Assembly (NCBI GenBank): GCA_946481095.1
Contig: CAMLML010000022.1
Location: 1 to 59,553, forward strand
Source: an uncultured Cellvibrio sp.
Lineage (GTDB): Bacteria > Pseudomonadota > Gammaproteobacteria > Pseudomonadales > Cellvibrionaceae
Direction of reading: 5' to 3'
DNA length: 59,553 nt
How positions within the stretch are numbered: the first letter of the stretch is position 1; every line of letters begins with the position of its first letter. Below are positions 24,705 through 33,464 of this stretch, piece after piece. A program made the translations under genes and the position numbers. The notes beneath the pieces are model-generated. The model saw only the letters and a program-made list of their open reading frames with translations, ran no database searches and had not been told where the DNA came from.

Positions 24705-25289
24705 AAACAACCCTCCCCAAGGGGGGATAATGTGACTGGATTTTTCATTTAGTAGCAATACTCACTCCAATAAATGAGCGACAATCATGAATTGAGCGAT
24801 TGATCACAAGCCTGTAATACCGGACACAGATTTTGCAGGGAATTCGATTACCAACTCAAGGCTTCATTAAATCTCCCGATCAAATAGATTAAGCATGAAT
24901 GGGTTTATTTCAATTATGAGTGATGATTATTACCTGACAACCAACACACACAAATTTACAAAGTGACATTATTTGGCACTAATTGACTCAATCAGTTTTT
25001 GCGCAAAATAATTGTCAACGCTGTTTAATTTCTTATTCCATTTACTATTCAAAACTGATTGGCAACCCAAAATCCTCTATAGCATCGAGGCATAAGGTAA
25101 AAATTCCTGAGAACAAATTTTTACCGCCCGGATATTTTTGTGACACAGCCTGCAATATTGCCATTGAAAGTGTGACGTCGCTTCCATTTTAAAATTTAGT
25201 CTCGGCGTAGGTTTGATTTTTGCATCGAGCTGGGCTGTACAACTTAACTTACGACTCTTTTCCTCAAACCTTAAACATCAGGAGTCATC
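24705..25289. other. Divergent control region of the two haem-protein operons
   Basis: A 585-base AT-rich gap with no convincing gene; a 69-codon frame at 24983-25192 has no ribosome binding site and no protein-like composition. The left end holds the ribosome binding site of the HzsA-related gene. A candidate plus-strand promoter lies at 24983-25012. The long leader of about 270 bases after it is unusual. No clear operator palindrome was found. Confidence 0.6.
24983..25012 (+). promoter_or_regulatory. Candidate sigma-70 promoter of the DUF1501 operon
   Basis: TTGACT at 24983-24988 and AATAAT at 25007-25012 are each one base from consensus, with an 18-base spacer. The implied leader to the GTG start at 25290 is about 270 bases. 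Confidence 0.35.
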
Positions 25290-26531
25290 GTGATTAGTCT
25301 AAGAAAATCTACATCGCTTCTTTCAAGTATCGGGAAGCGAGCCCTGACTCTGGGGCTGATGAGCTTGATTGCTCTGGCGAATAGCGCATTGGCGGGACCC
25401 CGCGAGCAGGCGCTGCAAATACATAACCGTGTAGCCGGTGTACCACCCACAGAAACTGTGTTGGTGAATATGGCGCAAATGATTGAAGCCAACAATATTG
25501 CCGGTGCGGTTAATCTGGCGATGGATAACGAGGCCTTTTACAGTGTCACACTGAAAAACCTGGCTACCCCTTGGACCAACCGTGAGCAAACTGTATTTGC
25601 CCCCTTGAATGATTACGTCGCCACAGTGATTGGTATGGTGCGCGATGACAAGGATTTCCGAACAGTGCTCTATGGCAATATCCTCTATACCAGCAACGCT
25701 TCCGGCTTGCCCGCTTACTCAAATAGCAACAACGACCATTACGCACAGGCTCAGGCACAATCGGTCAGTTTGAAGGACACGCTGGTTGAGCGCCAGCAAT
25801 CCCAGGTTACAGGTCTACCCGCCGAGGCTGTTTCCGGCGTGATCACCAGTCGTGCTGCTGCCAAAGCTTTCTTTATCGATGGCACCAATCGCGCCATGTT
25901 CCGCTTTACCTTGATGAATCATCTTTGTCGTGACCTGGAACAAGTGCACGATGTCACCCTGGTACCGGATTATATTCGCCAGGATGTCAGTCGCAGTCCG
26001 GGGGGCGATAGCCGTGTATTCCTGAATAACTGCATGGGCTGCCACAACGGTATGGATCCGCTGGCAAAAGCCTATGCTTACTACGATTTCGAGTACCCCA
26101 CCGACAATCCGGATGCAGGTGCAATCCACTACAACCAAACCAATGATGTCCACAAAGGTGTAACAGCAGACACTCGTGTGGAATTCAAATATCTGCAAAA
26201 CAGCAGCACTTTTAAACCAGGCTATATCACCACCAACGATTCGTGGACTAACTATTGGCGCAAAGGTATCAACATGCATATGGGCTGGAGCTGGCAATCA
26301 GACTTGCCGGGGTCAGGCGTTGGTGCCAGCAGCATGAATCAGGAACTGGCACATAGCAAAGCCTTCGCCAGCTGCCAGGTTGAAAAAGTGTTTGAAAATG
26401 TTTGTTTGCGTACACCTGCTGACGAAACAGATCTTGGCAAAATAGAAGAATTTACCAATAACTTTGCTAATAGCGGCTTCAGACTGAAACAGGTCTTCCG
26501 CGATACAGCTGATTACTGCAAAGGCGAATGA
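25290..26531 (+). CDS. Exported mono-haem protein of a DUF1501-linked operon
   Basis: A 413-residue protein with a GTG start, AGGAG six bases ahead. A long signal peptide (about 35 residues, ending NSALA-GP) exports it. One c-type haem site, CMGCH, lies at residues 248-252, followed by NGMDPLAKAYAYYDFEY, a context like the haem domain of DUF1588/DUF1592 proteins of Planctomycetes, where CHxxxDP is the hallmark. The remaining sequence is helical. I cannot name a substrate. Its stop overlaps the frame in front of the LamG gene, and it opens the three-gene operon. Four further cysteines outside the haem site may form disulfides. Confidence 0.85.
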   Translation: MISLRKSTSLLSSIGKRALTLGLMSLIALANSALAGPREQALQIHNRVAGVPPTETVLVNMAQMIEANNIAGAVNLAMDNEAFYSVTLKNLATPWTNREQTVFAPLNDYVATVIGMVRDDKDFRTVLYGNILYTSNASGLPAYSNSNNDHYAQAQAQSVSLKDTLVERQQSQVTGLPAEAVSGVITSRAAAKAFFIDGTNRAMFRFTLMNHLCRDLEQVHDVTLVPDYIRQDVSRSPGGDSRVFLNNCMGCHNGMDPLAKAYAYYDFEYPTDNPDAGAIHYNQTNDVHKGVTADTRVEFKYLQNSSTFKPGYITTNDSWTNYWRKGINMHMGWSWQSDLPGSGVGASSMNQELAHSKAFASCQVEKVFENVCLRTPADETDLGKIEEFTNNFANSGFRLKQVFRDTADYCKGE

Positions 26532-26542
26532 GGATAACAACC

Positions 26543-29062
26543 ATGAAAAACTTATTTTCTCTTTCGCTCTCCAAATCAATTTTTATCAGCAGTCTCTTTA
26601 GCAGCCTGTTGATTGTGGGCGGGTGCGGCTCCGGTAGCAGCGAAAGCAAAGTTGAAACGAATCCCAACCCCAATACCGGCGGTAATGGCAATACGGGGCC
26701 ATTCGTCTATCAAGGTGAGAAACCCGCTGCGACTGCCGATATCATCAAGTTCCAGAATGAATTGTGGGTCAATATTGCACCTGAAAATCGATGCGGCGGC
26801 TGCCATGACGATCAAGCACCCAACTTTGCGCGCGGGGACGATATCAACCTCGCTTACAACGTAGTATTTGACAACAATCTGGTTAACTTGCAGCAGCCGG
26901 TTGAATCTCGACTGGTAACCAAAGTTGCTGGTGGCCACAACTGCTGGGTATCTGATGCCAGTGTGTGTGCGGATATTATTACCGGCTGGATCACCAAATG
27001 GGCAGGTGATCAGGCAACCCAGGCCAACAGTGTTGAACTCAAGGCACCGGAGGTGAAGGAAATTGCTAACAGTAAATCCTTCCCTGCTGATTCCAGCCTG
27101 TTCGCATCAACTGTTTATCCGGTTGTTGAGGAATATTGTGCACGTTGCCACTCGGAATCATCCAATACCAAACAACAACCCTACTTCGCCAGTGGCGATG
27201 TGGATGTTGCTTATCAGGCAGCGAAATCGAAAATTCGTCTGGATAATCCAGGTGCTTCACGTTTGGTGCAACGTCTGGTAGTCGATTCACACAACTGCTG
27301 GAGTAACTGTGTCGATGACGGCAACGAAATGACTGCTGCCATCACTGCTTTCACTAATGGAATCCCCACTGTAGAAGTTGATCCTGATCTGGTCGTCAGT
27401 AAAGCGGTGGGACTGGGTGATGCGTTTGTGCTGACATCTGGCGGGCGCATTGACTCTGAAATAATCGCCAAATACGAATTCAAAACCGGTAAAGGCAGTA
27501 TTGCTTACGATACCAGCGGTTCAGGAGTTGACCTGAATATTCTGGGAAATGTTGACTGGAGCAGTGCCTGGGGAGTGAAGCTGGACACAGGTGGTCGCTT
27601 GCAAGCTACTACGCTTAACTCCCGCAAACTAGCCAACCATATTATGAGTACCGGTGAATATTCGATTGAAGCCTGGGTTATTCCGGACAGTGTTGATCAG
27701 GGGATGAATGACAATAATCCTGCCCGTATTGTGAGTTATTCCGGCGGCACCAGTGAACGAAACTTCACCCTTGGCCAATACGAATACAACTACAGCTTCT
27801 TGAATCGCACTGACAGAAGTGACATTAACGGTGAAGAAGAAATTCACACCCCTGATGACGATCAAGTTCTACAAGCTACTCTGCAACACGTTGTTGTGAC
27901 TTTCAACCCACTGGATGGTCGCCGTATTTACGTCAATGGTGAATTGATTGCCATTAACGATGCCGACAGAGGTGCTGTACTGAAAGATTGGGAGAACGGA
28001 TATGCATTCGTTCTGGGTAATGAAACCACAGGCGCCACAGCCACCCAATGGAAAGGCAGCTTGCGTTTTGTTGCCATGCACAAACGTGCCCTGTCTGCTG
28101 CTGACATCAAGAAGAATTTTGATGTAGGTGTGGGTGCGCGCTACCTGTTGCTGTTTAATATTTCAGAACTGATTAACTTGCCTGACAGCTTCATCGTCTT
28201 TGAAGTCCAGCAAATTGATGATTATGGCTATTTGTTCAGCGTTCCATTCTTCACCAATCTGGAAAACCGTACACCTGCCAGCGCCATCCCATTGCGCGGT
28301 ATTCGTATAGGTGTTAACGGGGAAGAAGCGCCAACAGGTCAGGCGTTTGCCAATCTGAATACCAACATCGATGCCAGCCAAATGGTTGAAGGCCGTCAGG
28401 CACTGTCCCGTATTGGAACTGTTGTCGAAGCCAAGACCGGCCCACAGGACGACGTATTCTTCCTGACGTTTGACCAGATTGGCAGCGAGTCCTACGCCCG
28501 CGTTGAGGTTGATCCACCTGCACCTGCTGCACCTGCAGTGACTCCGGGTCAGGCTCTGATTGGTGTACGTAACTTCGGTGAGATCAACGCAACCCTGTCC
28601 ATACTGACTGGCGTTTCCCCTACTGCTACCAAAGTAAGGGATACCTATGCCAAGGTTGAACAACAACTGCCGACATCTACGGTTGTAAATGGCTTCCTGG
28701 CCGCTCACCAAATGGGTATCACCCAGTTGGCAGTTGCCTACTGTAGTGAGCTGGTTGACAGCAGCAGCCTGCGCGCCAGTTTCTTCCCCGGATTCAATTT
28801 CAGTGCTTCTGCATCGACTGCATTTGATACTACGGGACGCAATCAAATTATTGAGCCATTGCTGGCCAAGCTTCTGGCCAATGAAATTGATCACACCAGT
28901 GGTGGAGGTAGTTCCGGATTAAGTAATCAGGCTAATCCCGCCGCGTTACGAACCGAGTTGGGCAATTTGATTAGCACCATTTCACAAAATGGCACCACCA
29001 GTACTACGGTCAAAGCCGCTTGCTCTGCGAGTCTGGGCAGTGCCGTTATGTTGTTGCAATAA
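26543..29062 (+). CDS. Di-haem LamG-domain lipoprotein
   Basis: An 839-residue lipoprotein; the ATG at 26543 has GAGGA upstream, and an ATG at 26528 overlapping the previous stop is an alternative. The lipobox cysteine is Cys28, followed by a Gly/Asn/Pro linker. Two similar cytochrome-like units follow, each with a CXXCH haem site and a later HNCW motif: CGGCH at 84-88 with GGHNCW, and CARCH at 199-203 with DSHNCW. Residues about 300-530 form a LamG/concanavalin-like domain (YSIEAWVIPDS and VVVTFNPLDGRRIYVNGE). The last 300 residues are a separate domain I do not recognise. It probably sits on the outer membrane and pairs carbohydrate or protein binding with electron transfer. The next gene follows after 26 bases. 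Confidence 0.87.
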   Translation: MKNLFSLSLSKSIFISSLFSSLLIVGGCGSGSSESKVETNPNPNTGGNGNTGPFVYQGEKPAATADIIKFQNELWVNIAPENRCGGCHDDQAPNFARGDDINLAYNVVFDNNLVNLQQPVESRLVTKVAGGHNCWVSDASVCADIITGWITKWAGDQATQANSVELKAPEVKEIANSKSFPADSSLFASTVYPVVEEYCARCHSESSNTKQQPYFASGDVDVAYQAAKSKIRLDNPGASRLVQRLVVDSHNCWSNCVDDGNEMTAAITAFTNGIPTVEVDPDLVVSKAVGLGDAFVLTSGGRIDSEIIAKYEFKTGKGSIAYDTSGSGVDLNILGNVDWSSAWGVKLDTGGRLQATTLNSRKLANHIMSTGEYSIEAWVIPDSVDQGMNDNNPARIVSYSGGTSERNFTLGQYEYNYSFLNRTDRSDINGEEEIHTPDDDQVLQATLQHVVVTFNPLDGRRIYVNGELIAINDADRGAVLKDWENGYAFVLGNETTGATATQWKGSLRFVAMHKRALSAADIKKNFDVGVGARYLLLFNISELINLPDSFIVFEVQQIDDYGYLFSVPFFTNLENRTPASAIPLRGIRIGVNGEEAPTGQAFANLNTNIDASQMVEGRQALSRIGTVVEAKTGPQDDVFFLTFDQIGSESYARVEVDPPAPAAPAVTPGQALIGVRNFGEINATLSILTGVSPTATKVRDTYAKVEQQLPTSTVVNGFLAAHQMGITQLAVAYCSELVDSSSLRASFFPGFNFSASASTAFDTTGRNQIIEPLLAKLLANEIDHTSGGGSSGLSNQANPAALRTELGNLISTISQNGTTSTTVKAACSASLGSAVMLLQ

Positions 29063-29088
29063 TCAACCTGAGAGCAGAAGAGACTATC

Positions 29089-30732
29089 ATGGCTAAAAAC
29101 AAACAACCTTTGCACCCCGACGCTCCCTTGTTGTTGAACGATCATCGTCGTCCGGTGAGCCGTCGTGAATTGATCGCCCAGGGCTTCAAGCTGGGCGGTG
29201 CCTCACTGGTAACCGGCTCTATGTTTGGCTTCTTCGCCAATACAGCAAGTGCCCAGCAAACAGTTCAATTATCTTCCGATCTGGTTGCTGCACGACAAGC
29301 TTGTGGTATCGCAGCCCAGGGAAACGGAAAAATCCCGTTTATCGCCTTTGATCTGGCAGGTGGCGCCAATTTCGCAGGTTCCAATGTATTGATTGGACAA
29401 AGAGGCGGCCAACTGGATTACCTGACAGCCGCCGGTTACAGCAAACAAGGCCTGCCTGCTGACATGACACCGAATCTCGACAGTGCTACCAACGTGTTGG
29501 TGAATCAGGAACTGGGGCTAAGATTCCATGCCACCAGCGCTGTGCTCAAAGGTATTCTGTCCAAAGTTGCTGTAGGTAACAGGGCCAATGTTAACGGCGC
29601 AGTGATTGCTGCCCGCTCCGAAAACGACACCGCCAATAACCCCCACAACCCCATGTACTACATTGCAAAAGCGGGCGCGGGTGGTTCATTGGTAGATTTG
29701 ATCGGTTCACGAGCCAGCGACTCTGGCGGCAACTCCATGTCCAGCATGTCGTTGGTTGATATGGAGTTCCAGGCCAAATATCGTCCAACCAAAGTTGATA
29801 ATCCGAATGATGTGACCGGACTGGTAGATGTGGGCGATCTGGCAGCTTTGATGGAACAGGAAGAAATTGTCCGGGTAATGGAATCCACTTATCGAATCAG
29901 TAATGCCAAATTGGGCCAGGTTTCACCGGGCACTGGCGATTCTGCTGCTGACACCAAAATTATTGATGGTGTTAATTGTGCCTATGTAAAAGGTGCGGAT
30001 CTGGCAGCTCGTTTTGGTAATCCAAGTGCAATTGATCCTGTTCAGGATGCTGACATAGTAGGTGCCACAGGCATTTTCAGTAATGCCGAATTTTCCAGTG
30101 ACGGGGAATTCCGCAAAACAGCTTCGGTCATGAAAATGGTCATCAATGGTTACGCTGCTGCCGGCACCATTACCATGGGTGGCTATGACTACCACACAGG
30201 CGACCGCTCCACTGGTGAAATCCGTGATGAACGTTTGGGTGTTTGTATAGGCGCAGTGCTGGAATATGCCGCCCGAATCGGCACCCCTGTCATGATTTAT
30301 GTCTTCAGCGATGGCTCTGTTTTCAGTAACGGTATGTTAGACAACTCCATGGCTGGTGGAGGTAAAGGTGTATGGACGGGGGATGATCAGCAAACAGCTT
30401 CATCATTCATATTGGTTTATAACCCGGGTCATCGCCCTGTTCTGATTGGTGGCACCTCGGCTGACCCAGTGGCACTGACAGCTGAGCAATTACGCCACCA
30501 ACAGATTGGTTACATGAGACCCAGTGGCGATGTGGAAACAGCATCAAGCCCCGCAGGTAATAACGTTAACCTTCTGGCTGAAACCGTCGTACTCAATTAC
30601 ATGGCGCTACATAATGACCAGGCTAACTTCGGCACTCTCTTTAGAGGTCAGGGGCTGGGCTCCTCAACCATGCAAGACCGACTGACAGCATTCCAACCTA
30701 TTTGTAATGGCACCATTCAAAACCCTGTTTAA
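29089..30732 (+). CDS. Tat-exported DUF1501 family protein
   Basis: A 547-residue protein starting at the ATG at 29089; the longer frame to 29020 overlaps the previous gene. The N-terminus has a twin-arginine signal (SRRELIAQGF, then a hydrophobic stretch ending NTASA-QQ), so it is exported folded, often meaning a cofactor or metal. The mature start FIAFDLAGGANFAGSNVLIG and the later GGYDYHTGDRSTGEIRDE resemble the DUF1501 family, which is related to sulfatase/phosphatase-fold proteins and is usually encoded beside DUF1592-type haem proteins in Planctomycetes. Its reaction is unknown. It is the last gene of the operon and ends at a strong terminator. Confidence 0.87.
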   Translation: MAKNKQPLHPDAPLLLNDHRRPVSRRELIAQGFKLGGASLVTGSMFGFFANTASAQQTVQLSSDLVAARQACGIAAQGNGKIPFIAFDLAGGANFAGSNVLIGQRGGQLDYLTAAGYSKQGLPADMTPNLDSATNVLVNQELGLRFHATSAVLKGILSKVAVGNRANVNGAVIAARSENDTANNPHNPMYYIAKAGAGGSLVDLIGSRASDSGGNSMSSMSLVDMEFQAKYRPTKVDNPNDVTGLVDVGDLAALMEQEEIVRVMESTYRISNAKLGQVSPGTGDSAADTKIIDGVNCAYVKGADLAARFGNPSAIDPVQDADIVGATGIFSNAEFSSDGEFRKTASVMKMVINGYAAAGTITMGGYDYHTGDRSTGEIRDERLGVCIGAVLEYAARIGTPVMIYVFSDGSVFSNGMLDNSMAGGGKGVWTGDDQQTASSFILVYNPGHRPVLIGGTSADPVALTAEQLRHQQIGYMRPSGDVETASSPAGNNVNLLAETVVLNYMALHNDQANFGTLFRGQGLGSSTMQDRLTAFQPICNGTIQNPV

Positions 30733-30750
30733 AAGTGTGTGTGTAGCTGC

Positions 30751-30780
30751 AGCCCGTATCCTCTGGATACGGGCTTTTTT
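30751..30780 (+). terminator. Rho-independent terminator after the DUF1501 gene
   Basis: Perfect 11-base arms AGCCCGTATCC (30751-30761) and GGATACGGGCT (30765-30775), a three-base loop and a run of T. Confidence 0.95.
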
Positions 30781-30846
30781 GTTTTTGCAAAGCCCTTTTT
30801 GCTGGTTCACTCCTATACTCTGATAATTAATTACATTGGACAATCT

Positions 30847-31590
30847 ATGAAATTACCTGCTTTATTTGTGTCAATCCTTTTATTGACGACCACAGCTGAA
30901 GCCAAAATTCTCTGGCAGGCCAACTTTGAAACGGGTGATACCAAACAATGGCATTACATTGTGAATCCTGAAGCAACAGCAGTATCAAAAGAATGCAGCT
31001 TCGACGGCAAATATTCCGGAAAAATATCGCTCACCGGTGAAGATAAATTTTTGTGGAAAGGTCGCGCCGATTTAAATCGCAGTGAATTTCATTTTACGCC
31101 TGAAGAAAATAGCACTCATGAAGGCAAGGAAACTTTTTATGGATTCAGTTTTTATTTACCAGAAGCTTTTAGTAATGAAGGCAGACACGAATTGGGCTAT
31201 TGGGAATCAAATAAAGACTGGCAACAGATCATGCGCTTTAATATAGATGGCGAAGATTTTTCATTTAAAGAGACATCCAGGGATTCCGCTTTCTGGACTC
31301 AAAAAAATGGCGCCAAAGCAAAACAATGGCACAAGGTTGCCATGCATATTTTCTGGTCAACCGATCCTGAACAAGGTTTTGCAGAAGTTTGGCTGGACGG
31401 AAAAGCAATGGGCAAACATCACTTCCAAACATTACCCAATAAAAAAGCCGATATGTTTAATCAGGTTGGAATTTTGCGAAACCAACAGCAAAAAACAGAA
31501 GTAATTTATGCTGACAAGGCATTTGTCACAGACAACCTGACTGAACTATTGGAAACTGATGCCAGTCTGATCGGTAAGAAATGTCAATAA
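30847..31590 (+). CDS. Secreted polysaccharide lyase-like protein
   Basis: A 247-residue exported protein; the ATG at 30847 opens a signal peptide of about 18 residues ending TTTAEA-KI. The mature part is a beta-jelly-roll-like domain with NFETGDTKQWHYIV at its start, ETFYGFSFYLPEAF in the middle and QWHKVAMHIFWSTDPEQGFA near the end, the pattern of the heparin-lyase/glucuronan-lyase (PL7/PL20-like) fold. Such enzymes cleave uronic-acid polysaccharides by beta-elimination. The substrate is not determined. The protease-like gene follows after 18 bases. Confidence 0.7.
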   Translation: MKLPALFVSILLLTTTAEAKILWQANFETGDTKQWHYIVNPEATAVSKECSFDGKYSGKISLTGEDKFLWKGRADLNRSEFHFTPEENSTHEGKETFYGFSFYLPEAFSNEGRHELGYWESNKDWQQIMRFNIDGEDFSFKETSRDSAFWTQKNGAKAKQWHKVAMHIFWSTDPEQGFAEVWLDGKAMGKHHFQTLPNKKADMFNQVGILRNQQQKTEVIYADKAFVTDNLTELLETDASLIGKKCQ

Positions 31591-31608
31591 TCGGGGATAC
31601 CATCAAGC

Positions 31609-33345
31609 ATGCGATTTATTAGCTTATTACTGTTGTTAATTCATTTGATCGCTTGCAGTAATGGTGGTGATGAAAAATCACAAAGCACTCAATCTTCATC
31701 CATTAACATCAGTGTCAGTTCTGCATCGCAAACTTCTCCAAGTAGTGCAAATATTTCTTCTTCGTCAAGCTCAAATAGTTCAACTGCATCCTACTCATTG
31801 GATTCTTATGACTGGGGGCAAACTGTAGTCACCAACAACACCAAATTAATTCCAAATAAATCTGCTCTTTTACGCCTACATATTTTAAATGGCCAGGCCA
31901 CACCGGTTCCCGACATACAAGCTCAGGCCACATTAAATAATACGACCACGCAGTTGACCATTACCAAACCCGCACAACTACCCGCCACAAAAAATGTGAA
32001 TGCAACCAATCAATCCTATAGAGTCGTGCTGGATAAAACGCTAATGCAGCCCGGTTTGAATATTAGCGTCACAATTGCCGGGGTTGAACAAACCATTACA
32101 CCCGTTTTTGGTATTGAAAATAAGCTGTATATCACTCTGGTGCCCATCAAAATTACCAAACCCGCTACTGGTGAAACCACCACTGGTGTTGTGCCCAATT
32201 TGCAAACGATTAGAAATGGATTTTTACGATTATGGCCTTTTAGTGAAATCAATTTGCAAACTCGCGCGATCTACACTTCGTCTGCCGAAACAGCCGATGA
32301 TATGGAAGATGTTTTACCGGAAATTGCGGAATTACGTGAATTGGATAACGAAAGAAGTCATTACTATGGTTTTTTCAGTGATGCCATTTACAGTCTTTTT
32401 GATTTCGATGGTTTTGGCGGCATTGCTTATTTAAGCTCAACCGCTGGAATCGGCAGCGACCGTGACCCAGGACTTGCAATCATGCTGCACGAGGTTGGGC
32501 ACAATTTCAGTTTGCAACACGTCAATTGTGGAAACCCGGTAGAATATGATTCACTTTACCCCCACAACACAAATTCGATTGGGACGCTTGGAGTCAACAC
32601 TGACTTTTCCATTTTTTATCAACCCACAAGTTATCGCGATGTCATGAGTTATTGCTCGCCCGAGTTTGTTTCAGATTATTCCTATAAAAAAGCACAGAAT
32701 TATTTGGAACAAAATCCGTCACGGGCATTTCAATCAACCAGCTTGCAAAAAACCGCAGCTTCGATCCAGAGCAGCTGGTTTATCAGCGGGCAAATTCTCA
32801 CTGACAATTCAGTTAAATTACGTAGACTCATTCCTGTTAATCGCCAATCAACACTTCAGGAAAATGGTCAATATCAACTAATCATTACCGATACCGCAGG
32901 CAATACGCATAAACAATTTTTTGACACCCGAAAATTGGATCACGCCAATCAGGATTCTGCGCAATTTTTTTCTTTATTTATTCCTTATACCGAAATCCAG
33001 AAATTGGAAATTTATCAATCTGACAATTTACTCTTTAGCCAAACAGAATCTCTCACACAAAGCAGCACACCGTCAGCGGTTCAATTACAAAAAACAGCTG
33101 CGGGCACGCCTGCTGTTTCCTCTCAAAACAATCAAACCTGTTTAAACTGGGATAATCAACATTATGATTCAGCCAGCCTGATCTTGACACAAGGCGAAGA
33201 TCAAACTACCGTTTTTATGGATGCCACCAGCAATCCCTACTGCGTTGATTTTCTCATCCCCACGGATGCCAAAGAATGGCAGATACTATTGCGCAAGGGG
33301 TTGAGTGTTGATCAATATTGGCAAGCAGCCGATGAACAAATTTAA
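31609..33345 (+). CDS. Metalloprotease-like lipoprotein (M66/StcE-like zinc site)
   Basis: A 578-residue lipoprotein with lipobox LIAC (Cys16). Residues about 25-62 are a serine-rich linker of the type common in Cellvibrio secreted enzymes. The zinc motif HEVGHNFSLQH is at 294-304 (His294, Glu295, His298, His304), followed by a DVMSYC turn near 345, as in extended HExxHxxxxxH metallopeptidases of the metzincin kind; the MSYC plus DYSYKKAQ context resembles the M66 group, which cuts mucin-type glycoproteins. The C-terminal 200 residues are beta-rich. The likely role is a cell-surface protease acting on glycoprotein or wall protein. Confidence 0.8.
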   Translation: MRFISLLLLLIHLIACSNGGDEKSQSTQSSSINISVSSASQTSPSSANISSSSSSNSSTASYSLDSYDWGQTVVTNNTKLIPNKSALLRLHILNGQATPVPDIQAQATLNNTTTQLTITKPAQLPATKNVNATNQSYRVVLDKTLMQPGLNISVTIAGVEQTITPVFGIENKLYITLVPIKITKPATGETTTGVVPNLQTIRNGFLRLWPFSEINLQTRAIYTSSAETADDMEDVLPEIAELRELDNERSHYYGFFSDAIYSLFDFDGFGGIAYLSSTAGIGSDRDPGLAIMLHEVGHNFSLQHVNCGNPVEYDSLYPHNTNSIGTLGVNTDFSIFYQPTSYRDVMSYCSPEFVSDYSYKKAQNYLEQNPSRAFQSTSLQKTAASIQSSWFISGQILTDNSVKLRRLIPVNRQSTLQENGQYQLIITDTAGNTHKQFFDTRKLDHANQDSAQFFSLFIPYTEIQKLEIYQSDNLLFSQTESLTQSSTPSAVQLQKTAAGTPAVSSQNNQTCLNWDNQHYDSASLILTQGEDQTTVFMDATSNPYCVDFLIPTDAKEWQILLRKGLSVDQYWQAADEQI

Positions 33346-33404
33346 ACTCTCCACGCTTGTTTTAAATTTTAAATACCAAATAGAAACCCGAATGATACGC
33401 AAAT

Positions 33405-33434
33405 AAAAACCGCAAATTTTCATTTGCGGTTTTT
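33405..33434. terminator. Bidirectional terminator
   Basis: AAAAACCGCAAA (33405-33416) and TTTGCGGTTTTT (33423-33434) form a 12-base stem with A and T runs on either side, placed between two convergent genes and able to serve both. Confidence 0.92.
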
Positions 33435-33464
33435 AGCCCAATTCAATCAACGAAAAGTTTTTAA

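Noticed and set aside
24983..25192. A 69-codon frame in the divergent control region
   Set aside because: No ribosome binding site, no recognisable domain, and its start overlaps the candidate promoter.
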